Part shown: in pieces, positions 7,626 through 13,127 of the stretch
How the letters are laid out: each line of letters begins with the position of its first letter
Position numbering within the stretch: position 1 is the stretch's first letter
NCBI GenBank assembly: GCA_905210545.1
Contig: CAJLXC010000039.1
Coordinates: 1 to 13,198, forward strand
Origin: an uncultured Eubacteriales bacterium
Lineage (GTDB): Bacteria > Bacillota > Clostridia > Christensenellales > Borkfalkiaceae
Direction of reading: 5' to 3'
DNA length: 13,198 bases
The notes under the pieces: generated by a model
Seen by the model: only the letters and a program-made list of their open reading frames with translations
The model's database searches: none
What the model was told of the DNA's origin: nothing
Translations under genes and position numbers: made by a program

Positions 7626-7852
7626 ACGGCAAGATCCCCCGCGCAAAATTTTTTTATGAACAGATTTTCACCCGTGATTTTCAGCCCGCCCTTTTTAAGA
7701 TACAGTTCTATTTTATCGGGCGAATAGCTTTTAACCGAAGCCACGTTCTCGAGATAACAGCTTTCTTCGCCGATAAGCACGGCGCGAAAACACCGCTCCG
7801 CGCCTATATCTTTAAGACCGAGACTTTCCGCTATGTTCTCCATAAATCCCAT
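7592..7852 (-). CDS. yqfC: Sporulation protein YqfC family (86 aa)
   Basis: Small protein of the YqfC sporulation family, recognised by size, by lying directly before yqfD, and by the internal pattern of a strand (FRAVLIGEESCYLENVASV, residues 22-40) followed by IELYLKKGGLKITGENLFIK (48-67). Bacillus YqfC is about 93 aa. No signal peptide or membrane helix is visible. Function is unknown; with YqfD it is a sigma-E-dependent mother-cell protein in B. subtilis. Two ATGs are possible, at 7852 and 7843. Neither has a good ribosome binding site, and the predicted sigma-E transcript would start at or next to 7852, so the first could be translated leaderless. The 3' end overlaps yqfD by 34 nt. Confidence 0.8.
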   Translation of the reverse strand: MGFMENIAESLGLKDIGAERCFRAVLIGEESCYLENVASVKSYSPDKIELYLKKGGLKITGENLFIKKFCAGDLAVCGKIKAIEKT

Positions 7853-7859
7853 ATATAAA

Positions 7860-7889
7860 ATAGTATGCGGGTTTTTATCGTAAAATGAC
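7860..7889 (-). promoter_or_regulatory. Sigma-E-like sporulation promoter of yqfC
   Basis: On the minus strand GTCATTTT (7882-7889) and CATACTAT (7860-7867) are separated by 14 nt. The Bacillus sigma-E consensus is close to GTCATATT-N13/14/15-CATACAAT, so 14 of 16 positions agree. The gene it precedes belongs to the sigma-E regulon in B. subtilis, which supports the call independently. The predicted start is about 7 nt downstream, near 7853, almost on the yqfC start codon. Confidence 0.65.
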
Positions 7890-8057
7890 AGCGTTTTTTT
7901 TAGCGCGCCGAACGCGGAAGCCTAAAACATATTTACGCGCGGCTTTAAACTCGTCCGCAAACGAAATTTTTCGGGTCGCAATCTTGCCGGATAATATAAA
8001 TGCGGATCTTAAAACAAAATTTCGACAAAAAACGACAAACTTTATATTTTAAATCCG
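7890..8057. other. AT-rich gap, no gene seen
   Basis: Between the yqfC promoter and the plus-strand promoter at 8058. Both strands have frequent stops and no ribosome binding site with a convincing ORF. A small CGCG-TTCGG-CGCG hairpin near 7901-7914 has no usable T-tract. I see nothing else I can support. Confidence 0.5.
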
Positions 8058-8086
8058 TTGACATTAACTTTGTATAGTGCTAAAAT
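8058..8086 (+). promoter_or_regulatory. Strong orphan sigma-A promoter
   Basis: TTGACA (8058-8063, perfect -35), a 17-nt spacer, and TAAAAT (8081-8086). The predicted start is near 8093. No plus-strand protein gene follows before the terminator at 8263-8291, so the promoter appears to serve a short non-coding transcript. Confidence 0.75.
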
Positions 8087-8092
8087 AATTCT

Positions 8093-8291
8093 TGCGAAAT
8101 CCAAAAACTGAAAAAATACAAATTTTATATTTAAGACGCATAAAATGCGCCGATTTTCAGATCGTAATAGTGACAGATTTATGCTCTGTCGGTCTGAAAA
8201 ATATAGGATTTGTTTTTTGGTTCGGTTAGATCTCGCAAATTTAATAACGGAGCTTGTCTGTACTCGTTCTTTTTAAGAACGAGTTTTTTTT
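8093..8291 (+). ncRNA. Putative structured small RNA of about 200 nt
   Basis: A complete small transcription unit: consensus promoter, about 170 nt of non-coding sequence, and an intrinsic terminator. The interior shows paired elements. A closing helix joins TTGCGA (8092-8097) to TCGCAA (8233-8238). CCAAAAAC (8101-8108) can pair with the GTTTTTTGG near 8212-8220. CGCAT/ATGCG (8137-8149) forms a small hairpin. A long apical hairpin pairs ATTTTCAGATC (8153-8163) with GGTCTGAAAAAT (8191-8202) and is capped by GACAG/CTGTC (8172-8190). Positions 8239-8262 are left unpaired before the terminator. I do not recognise the family. Size and isolation would suit 6S RNA, but the visible fold has a side hairpin and is not a plain 6S rod. 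A 43-codon Arg-rich ORF (8145-8276) exists within it but has no ribosome binding site and ends in the terminator stem. It does not lead into a downstream gene, so it is not a riboswitch. Confidence 0.55.
8263..8291 (+). terminator. Intrinsic terminator of the orphan RNA
   Basis: CTCGTTCTT (8263-8271), a 3-nt TTT loop and AAGAACGAG (8275-8283) form a perfect 9-bp stem followed by eight T (8284-8291). The minus strand has no T-tract after the stem, so it works in the plus direction only. Confidence 0.88.
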
Positions 8292-8319
8292 GTTTTTCGG
8301 CGAGAATAAAACGAGATTG

Positions 8320-8411
8320 ACTGTTGAAATTGCCGCGCTTCGCGCTTCTCCGCTGACGCCACGAAGGACTAAGCCCGTCGGGACTGTCCGTCAAAGGCGT
8401 CCGCAATGACA
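8320..8411. repeat. Palindromic dispersed-repeat-like element
   Basis: A GC-rich patch between genes with nested inverted repeats: GACGCC (8355-8360) with GGCGTC (8396-8401), GGAC (8366-8369) with GTCC (8386-8389), CCC (8374-8376) with GGG (8380-8382). It ends in GCAATGACA, and an ATTGCCGC-type sequence lies on the other side (8329-8336). Blocks that end in CAATGACA or begin TGTCATT are common as multi-copy intergenic repeats in Clostridia; copy number cannot be judged from one window. The only sizeable ORF across it (minus, 8179-8412) is Arg/Ser/Pro-rich and looks like the translated repeat, not a gene. Confidence 0.5.
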
Positions 8412-8438
8412 TAAATCACCGCCGTCCCCCCCTTACTA

Positions 8439-8489
8439 TCATTCCGAGGAGCAGGCGTTATCGTTCGCCACATACTGTCATTCCGAGGA
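8439..8489. repeat. 12-bp direct repeat TCATTCCGAGGA
   Basis: TCATTCCGAGGA occurs at 8439-8450 and again at 8478-8489, 39 nt apart, immediately beyond the hydratase stop codon. AATGACA (8405-8411) and TGTCATT (8476-8482) are inverted copies of the element ends. It appears to belong to the same repeat patch as the palindromic element beside it, perhaps as partial or decayed copies. Confidence 0.55.
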
Positions 8490-8508
8490 AAGACGCGCAG
8501 ACGATTTT

Positions 8509-10686
8509 TTATAATAACGGTTTTTTATAATAATTGATAAGACAACCTTTCAGAATGATTTCTTTTTCCGCATCGGTAAGCGTGCCGAGTCCGAGCTTTA
8601 CCGTGCGGTTCTTTTCGCCCGTTACTTTCGCGATAAACTCTGTTTTGCCCTTCTTTATTCCGTCGGCAACGTTTTCTATATAAATCAGATCTCCTACGTT
8701 AAAGTCGTTTTTATCGCAAACGAACGGAATCATACCCCAGTTGATGAGATTGCTTCTATAACGTTTGGTCGCATATTCGACGGCGATATTTGCCGCGCCG
8801 CCGAGCACTCGCTGACAGGAAGCGGCTTGTTCTCTCGCAGAGCCGTCGCCGGGCTTAACGGAGCATACCACGCTGCCGTAAGAAGTGGTTTCTTTATCAT
8901 AACCGCAGTTTTCGGGAAAGCCTTCCGCCTTGACGGCTTTTGCCCTTGCCACGTATTCGGGGTCTTTTCTCGATAACGCAAATTCGGCAAGTCTTAACGG
9001 GTTGCTCCTGTATGAGGACGTTTCGCCGGACGGAATAAGCTCGTCGGTAGTGGTTACCGCGTCGTGGAGCGAGCTTGCCACTCTCAACAAAAGATTGTCT
9101 TTAAGGGGCGGCATCTCCGGCCAGTCCGCGATATTAGGTCCGTAAACGAGTTCTGCGTTCGCGTTTTCTTTTCCCACGCCGTCAAATACGCGCGCCCGAT
9201 ATATTTTGCCGTCGAATTTATATTTCTTTATTTTATCGTTATAATCGAGATCGGTAGCGGGGGTTATCGCGCCGCCGTTCTTTGCGGTTGCCGCAATGCT
9301 TCTCGCGTCCATAAGGAACACAGCCGCAAGCTGACCTTCTTTTGGCTTGCTGCCTTCTCTGCTTTCAAAGTTACGCGTGGTGTGACGAACGGAAAGCCCG
9401 TTATTCTGCGGCACGTCGCCCGCGCCGAAGCACGGCCCGCAGAACGCGGTTTTTATCACCGCGCCGTTATCCATAAGCTTGCCGACGTAACCGTTATCCA
9501 CAAGTCCTTTATACACGGGTTGGCTCGACGGATACACGTCCAGAGTGAAATCGTTGTCTTTAATCGCGGTATCGCCGAGAATATCCGAAGCTTCCGCGAT
9601 ATTCTCGTAAGTACCGCCCGCGCAGCCCGCGATAACGCCCTGCGTTGCGTAAACCTTGCCGTCTTTTATCTTATCGGTAAGGCAGAATTTGCCTTTACCC
9701 GCGGGGAGAAGCTTTGCGCCGGCTTCCTCGCATTCGCGGAGAAGCTCGTACGGACGTGACAAAAAGTCCTTTATCGTATACGCGTTTGACGGGTGGAACG
9801 GGAGCGCTATCATCGGTTCTATTTCCGAAAGGTTTATAACGACCGCTCTGTCGTAATACGCGCCGTCTTCCGCCTTCATTTCTTTATACGCGCCTTCTCT
9901 GCCGTGGATTTTATAGTATTCCCTTATTTTTTCGTCAGTTTCCCACACGGAAGAAAGGCAGGTGGTTTCCGTCGTCATAACGTCCACGCCGATTCTCTCT
10001 TCCGCCGTAAGATTTTTAACGCCGCCGCCTATAAATTCCAGCACGCGGTTTTTTACGAATCCGTTTTTGAACGTTGCTTTAATGAGCGCGAGCGCGACGT
10101 CCTGCGGGCCGACGCCCTTTTTGAGTCTGCCTTTAAGATATACCGCGACGATTTCGGGCATATCCACGTCGTAAGTCTTTTCTAAAAGCTGCTTGACAAG
10201 CTCGGGTCCGCCCTCGCCTATCGCCATTGTTCCGAGCGCGCCGTAACGCGTGTGCGAGTCGCTGCCGAGAATCATTCCGCCGCCGAACGCGCGCATTTCG
10301 CGCATATATTGATGAATAACGGCGATATGCGGCGGCACGAACGCTCCGCCGTATTTTTTCGCCGCAGACAAGCCGAAAACGTGATCGTCTTCGTTAATCG
10401 TTCCGCCGACGGCGCAAAGCGAGTTGTGGCAGTTGGTAAGAGTATAAGGTATGGGGAATTTCCGCAAACCGGAAGCCTTTGCCGTCTGCACGATGCCCAC
10501 GTAAGTTATGTCGTGAGAGGTTATCTCGTCGAATCTTACGTTAAGCTTTTCGTCGTTGCCGGACACGTTGTGCGCGGCAAGAATTTTATAAGCGAGAGTT
10601 TTTTTCTTTGCTTCCTTATCGGGCGCGGCGGCTTTAACGAGTTTGCCGTCCTTGTAAATTACGCCGTATTTTTTGAGTTTTATCAT
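8509..10686 (-). CDS. Aconitase-family hydratase, YbhJ-like (725 aa)
   Basis: A [4Fe-4S] hydro-lyase of the aconitase superfamily, cytoplasmic. Seen: the aconitase GSDSHT motif (141-146), the three cluster cysteines Cys355 (AGCAGGTYEN) and Cys416-x2-Cys419 (CGPC), spaced as in mitochondrial aconitase (358, 421, 424), and a C-terminal swivel domain with GDGSAREQAA (613-622, the GSSREHAA-like substrate loop) and RYRSNLINWGMIPF (642-655). The layout is that of aconitases of about 750 aa. The active-site region differs: where aconitase has the Asp100-His101 pair, this protein reads NCHNS (85-89), so the Asp is apparently Cys86. I therefore do not call it a citrate/isocitrate aconitase; it resembles the uncharacterised YbhJ hydratases. 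Start at 10686 has AAGGAG with 6-nt spacing (10693-10698). It is a monocistronic unit, divergent from the bPH gene. Substrate unknown. Confidence 0.85.
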   Translation of the reverse strand: MIKLKKYGVIYKDGKLVKAAAPDKEAKKKTLAYKILAAHNVSGNDEKLNVRFDEITSHDITYVGIVQTAKASGLRKFPIPYTLTNCHNSLCAVGGTINEDDHVFGLSAAKKYGGAFVPPHIAVIHQYMREMRAFGGGMILGSDSHTRYGALGTMAIGEGGPELVKQLLEKTYDVDMPEIVAVYLKGRLKKGVGPQDVALALIKATFKNGFVKNRVLEFIGGGVKNLTAEERIGVDVMTTETTCLSSVWETDEKIREYYKIHGREGAYKEMKAEDGAYYDRAVVINLSEIEPMIALPFHPSNAYTIKDFLSRPYELLRECEEAGAKLLPAGKGKFCLTDKIKDGKVYATQGVIAGCAGGTYENIAEASDILGDTAIKDNDFTLDVYPSSQPVYKGLVDNGYVGKLMDNGAVIKTAFCGPCFGAGDVPQNNGLSVRHTTRNFESREGSKPKEGQLAAVFLMDARSIAATAKNGGAITPATDLDYNDKIKKYKFDGKIYRARVFDGVGKENANAELVYGPNIADWPEMPPLKDNLLLRVASSLHDAVTTTDELIPSGETSSYRSNPLRLAEFALSRKDPEYVARAKAVKAEGFPENCGYDKETTSYGSVVCSVKPGDGSAREQAASCQRVLGGAANIAVEYATKRYRSNLINWGMIPFVCDKNDFNVGDLIYIENVADGIKKGKTEFIAKVTGEKNRTVKLGLGTLTDAEKEIILKGCLINYYKKPLL

Positions 10687-10715
10687 ATCTGTCTCCTTTG
10701 CGCGAACTTATCATT

Positions 10716-10744
10716 ATTTTATCAAAAACCTTGCGAAAAATCAA
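10716..10744 (-). promoter_or_regulatory. Sigma-A promoter of the hydratase gene
   Basis: Minus strand: TTGATT (10739-10744), a 17-nt spacer and TAAAAT (10716-10721). The predicted start is near 10709, giving a short leader of about 22 nt that contains the AAGGAG ribosome binding site. Confidence 0.65.
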
Positions 10745-10748
10745 GTGT

Positions 10749-10801
10749 TATAACGGGAGCTTAAGCAATTGCGATATTCTCTTGCAATTTATCCCGTTAT
10801 A
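10749..10801. promoter_or_regulatory. Operator-like inverted repeat between divergent promoters
   Basis: TATAACGGGA (10749-10758) and TCCCGTTATA (10792-10801) form a perfect 10-bp inverted repeat with a 33-nt centre. The left arm lies just upstream of the hydratase -35, and the right arm lies within the spacer of the plus-strand promoter. The centre also carries GCAATT twice in the same direction (10765-10770 and 10784-10789). Position and symmetry suggest a regulator binding at both arms, but no regulator gene is adjacent. No T-tract follows, so it is not a terminator. Confidence 0.45.
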
Positions 10802-10810
10802 TAGTATAAT
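10782..10810 (+). promoter_or_regulatory. Sigma-A promoter of the bPH-domain gene
   Basis: TTGCAA (10782-10787), a 17-nt spacer and a perfect TATAAT (10805-10810). The start expected 7 nt after the -10 falls on 10817, the A of the ATG, so the mRNA is predicted to be leaderless. No ribosome binding site is present. Confidence 0.75.
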
Positions 10811-10816
10811 TTTTAT

Positions 10817-11263
10817 ATGAAAAAATTCAGATACAGATACCCCGTTATCGCTATAATCATTTTATGCGCGGTTTCCGCGGCTTCCGCAGGCGGTATCGCG
10901 TGGAACGTTAAAAGCGCGATAAACAGCGGCGTTACGGGCGGCGCGGGCGCGCTGTATTACGTAGTCGCGGCAATCAACCTTTCTCTGGTAATTATTCCGT
11001 TATGGTTCGTCTTCGACGCGAAATACGTTATAGACGAAAACCGCGTCGTTTTAAAAGTCGGACCTTTGCGTTTCCGCTCGGACGTCAAAGCCGTGTATAA
11101 ACTGTTGTTCTTCCGCGAGAAAAACCGTCTTTTTATGATTTCGACGAATAATATGGTCACGAGAATAGTTATCTCCCCCGCGGAATACGAAAACTTCGTC
11201 GCCGCGATAAAAGAACGCAATCCGGAAGTAATTTACGAGATTGCAGAAAACGAAGAAATTTAA
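10817..11263 (+). CDS. Small membrane protein with bacterial PH-like domain (148 aa)
   Basis: Seen: two hydrophobic helices (about 8-28 and 44-66) joined by a short Gly-rich loop, then a soluble part (69-140) with the pattern of the bacterial PH-like family bPH_4 (formerly DUF1200): a YVIDENRVVLKVGPLRF strand pair, a basic KAVYKLLFFREKN segment, and an ISPAEYENFVAAI-type helix ending in a NPEV motif (135-138). The soluble part should face the cytoplasm, since the N-terminus is basic (MKKFRYRY). Members are small membrane proteins of unknown role. The ATG at 10817 is the only sensible start, because the first helix begins at once. There is no ribosome binding site and the promoter predicts a leaderless message. 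Divergent from the hydratase, sharing an inverted repeat with it. A small CGGG-TTTCG-CCCG hairpin follows the stop at 11267-11279 but has no T-tract. Confidence 0.75.
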   Translation: MKKFRYRYPVIAIIILCAVSAASAGGIAWNVKSAINSGVTGGAGALYYVVAAINLSLVIIPLWFVFDAKYVIDENRVVLKVGPLRFRSDVKAVYKLLFFREKNRLFMISTNNMVTRIVISPAEYENFVAAIKERNPEVIYEIAENEEI

Positions 11264-11405
11264 CCGTCGGGTTTCGCCCGCACCGTTTGAGCGAGCGGCG
11301 GCAATCCCCTTTTACGGCAACCCGCCTCTTTGCGCCGCAAGCCGCGCGTAAAAATTCAAAAGAGCGGCGGCATTAACAAAATTTTGTCTTTCCGCGTAAA
11401 ATATG

Positions 11406-11434
11406 TTGACAATATTTTCAAACGGGATTAAAAT
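11406..11434 (+). promoter_or_regulatory. Sigma-A promoter of the M-box/mgtE transcript
   Basis: TTGACA (11406-11411, perfect), a 17-nt spacer, and TAAAAT (11429-11434). The predicted start is near 11441, giving a leader of about 307 nt that contains the riboswitch. The preceding gap (11264-11405) holds only GC-rich sequence with an 11-bp direct repeat, GAGCGGCGGCA, at 11293 and 11362. Confidence 0.8.
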
Positions 11435-11446
11435 TATAAAGTAAAC

Positions 11447-11494
11447 GAAAAGCGCAGCTTGTATCCGGAGCGAATCCGAAAGCCCCGCTTTTTC
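11447..11494 (+). promoter_or_regulatory. Long 5' hairpin ahead of the M-box
   Basis: GAAAAGCG (11447-11454) pairs with CGCTTTTTC (11486-11494), GCTT (11457-11460) with AAGC (11480-11483), and CGGA (11466-11469) with TCCG (11475-11478), forming a rod near the predicted 5' end. It lies outside the conserved riboswitch. It may protect the 5' end; the T5 inside the stem is not placed as a terminator tract. Confidence 0.45.
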
Positions 11495-11511
11495 GAAAAA
11501 AAACATTACGT

Positions 11512-11663
11512 ATTAAATATCCGGTAGGTAAGGCTACCATAGGGATACGGATTGCTACCGCGAAATAGTGGAGACACTATGAGAAGGTCAAGAGATTTCG
11601 TCGAAACCAAGGCGTAATTTAACGCAATTACACAGCCCTACGGAGTTAAAGCCAGAATGGTCG
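11512..11663 (+). promoter_or_regulatory. M-box (ykoK leader) magnesium riboswitch aptamer
   Basis: The sequence carries the M-box core in order: GGTAGGTAAGGCTACCATA (11523-11541), GGATACGGATTGCTACCGC (11543-11561), GAAATAGTGGAGACACTATG (11562-11581), AAGGTCAAGA, and near the 3' side ACAGCCCTACGGAGTTAAAGCC (11632-11653, the conserved TAAAG region). This matches the M-box consensus of Gram-positive mgtE and mgtA leaders. Known behaviour: Mg2+ binding compacts the aptamer and favours the terminator. The gene downstream is mgtE, as expected. Ends are approximate. Confidence 0.88.
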
Positions 11664-11704
11664 TTCTTCCGCTTTTTAAAAAGCGGCGGTATGTTTTCGC
11701 CTTG

Positions 11705-11728
11705 CCCGCCGAATACGCGGGTTTTTTT
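11705..11728 (+). terminator. Riboswitch-controlled intrinsic terminator
   Basis: CCCGC (11705-11709), a 7-nt loop and GCGGG (11717-11721) followed by seven T (11722-11728), just 20 nt before the mgtE ATG. A competing antiterminator is visible: CGGCGG (11684-11689) can pair with CCGCCG (11706-11711), which uses up the left arm. A palindrome CCGCTTTTT/AAAAAGCGG (11669-11686) lies between the aptamer and this switch. Mg2+ should favour termination. Confidence 0.82.
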
Positions 11729-11747
11729 ATACCCGAAAGGAGGCGTT

Positions 11748-13127
11748 ATGGTTACCGAACCGCAAGAAAAATTCGAACTTATCAAGGAGTATTATAAATC
11801 CCGAAAGTTCGCGGATCTGCGTATGACGCTTCTCGATATGGAGCCTGTAGACATCGCGGATTTTATGGAAGAAAATCTCGACGAAACGGATCAGCTTATG
11901 TTCTTCAGACTGCTGCCGAAAGAACTCGCTTCCGACGTTTTCGTAGAAATCGATTCCGACACGCAGGAAGAACTGATAAAAAAATTCACCGATAAAGAGC
12001 TTAAAGCCGTTATCGACGATATGTTTTTAGACGATACCGTTGACATTATCGACGAAATGCCCGCGAACGTCGTGAAGAGAATTCTTAAAAACTCCGATCC
12101 GGAAAACCGCAAACAGATAAACGAGCTTTTAGAATATCCGGACGATTCCGCCGGCTCTCTCATGACCACCGAATACGTGTCGCTTTCCGCGAATATGACG
12201 GTGGATCAGGCGTTCGACAAAATAAGGAAAACAGGTCTTAACAAAGAAACGGTTTATACCTGCTACGTTACCGACGGCAAAAAACATCTTATCGGCGTAA
12301 TCACCGTAAAAAAGCTTTTGCTTTCCGATAAAAACGACGTGATTTCCGATATTATGGACACTAACGTTATCGCCGTGGAAACGCTCGAAGACAAAGAGCA
12401 GGTCGCGATGAAATTTTCCGATTACGACTTTCTCGCCCTCCCCGTCGTGGATAAAGAGGGCTGTATCGTCGGTATAGTTACCGTAGACGACGCGGTAGAC
12501 GTTTTGAAAGAAGAAGCCACCGAAGATATTCAGAAAATGGCGGCTATCGTTCCTAACGAAAAGCCGTACCTCAAGCAATCCGTCTGGAAAATATGGAGCA
12601 TACGTATACCGTGGCTTCTGGTGCTTATGGTTTCCGCAACGTTTACGGGTATCATCATCAACACTTACGAGGGGCAGCTCAACGCGATAAGCCCCGTGCT
12701 TTTCGCGTGCATACCTATGCTTATGGATACGGGCGGAAACGCGGGCAGTCAGGCTTCCGTTACCGTCATACGCTCGCTCGCGCTGGGCGAGCTTGAAAGT
12801 AAAGACGTGTTCAAGGTGTTGTGGAAAGAACTTCGCGTTTCTTTCCTTCTCGCAATCACGCTTGCCGCCGTCTGCTTTGCAAAACTTATGCTTTTAGACA
12901 ATATGGCGTTCGGTTACACGGGCTATACGCCTATGCGCTGCCTTGTGGTATCTTTATCTCTTTTCGCCACCGTGGTAATGGCAAAACTCGTCGGATGCGT
13001 GCTGCCCATAATCGCCAAAAAGATTAAGCTCGACCCCGCCGTCGTCGCAAGTCCTTTCATAACGACCATCGTAGACGCGCTGTCGCTTATGATTTATTGC
13101 ACCGTGGCAATCTCTCTTTTAACCTGA
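11748..13127 (+). CDS. mgtE: Magnesium channel MgtE (459 aa)
   Basis: MgtE is a homodimeric Mg2+ channel of the cytoplasmic membrane, gated by intracellular Mg2+. Seen: the superhelical N domain (about 1-130), two CBS domains (about 136-193 and 200-257), a linking plug helix (about 258-282), and five membrane helices from about 285 to the end. The signature MDTGGNAGSQASVTVIRSLA lies at 326-345. The last helix begins ITTIVDALSLMIYC, in which Asp443 corresponds to the selectivity Asp432 of the Thermus protein. Length is normal. The frame is open from 11691, but the true start is the ATG at 11748 because a perfect AAAGGAGG (11736-11743) stands 4 nt before it and the upstream codons lie inside the terminator. 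Regulation is twofold: the M-box acts on the mRNA, and the N and CBS domains close the pore at high Mg2+. Confidence 0.97.
   Translation: MVTEPQEKFELIKEYYKSRKFADLRMTLLDMEPVDIADFMEENLDETDQLMFFRLLPKELASDVFVEIDSDTQEELIKKFTDKELKAVIDDMFLDDTVDIIDEMPANVVKRILKNSDPENRKQINELLEYPDDSAGSLMTTEYVSLSANMTVDQAFDKIRKTGLNKETVYTCYVTDGKKHLIGVITVKKLLLSDKNDVISDIMDTNVIAVETLEDKEQVAMKFSDYDFLALPVVDKEGCIVGIVTVDDAVDVLKEEATEDIQKMAAIVPNEKPYLKQSVWKIWSIRIPWLLVLMVSATFTGIIINTYEGQLNAISPVLFACIPMLMDTGGNAGSQASVTVIRSLALGELESKDVFKVLWKELRVSFLLAITLAAVCFAKLMLLDNMAFGYTGYTPMRCLVVSLSLFATVVMAKLVGCVLPIIAKKIKLDPAVVASPFITTIVDALSLMIYCTVAISLLT

Noticed and set aside
8145..8276. 43-codon ORF inside the putative RNA, plus strand
   Set aside because: No ribosome binding site, start codon buried in a hairpin, and stop within the terminator stem. 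The composition gives no sign of a toxin or leader peptide. Kept only as a low-probability alternative.
8093..8291. T-box or other riboswitch reading of the orphan RNA
   Set aside because: There is no downstream plus-strand gene for thousands of bases; the next gene in that direction has its own promoter.
8179..8412. 77-aa ORF on the minus strand between the hydratase and yqfC
   Set aside because: It crosses the terminator stem and the palindromic repeat, is Arg/Ser/Pro/Lys-rich, and has no ribosome binding site. It is most likely translated repeat sequence.
11312..11506. 64-aa ORF on the minus strand opposite the mgtE leader
   Set aside because: It overlaps the mgtE promoter and 5' hairpin, has no ribosome binding site, and shows no recognisable motif.
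12129..12578. 149-aa minus-strand ORF opposite mgtE
   Set aside because: Antisense shadow of the CBS region, rich in Phe/His/Val, with no start signal.
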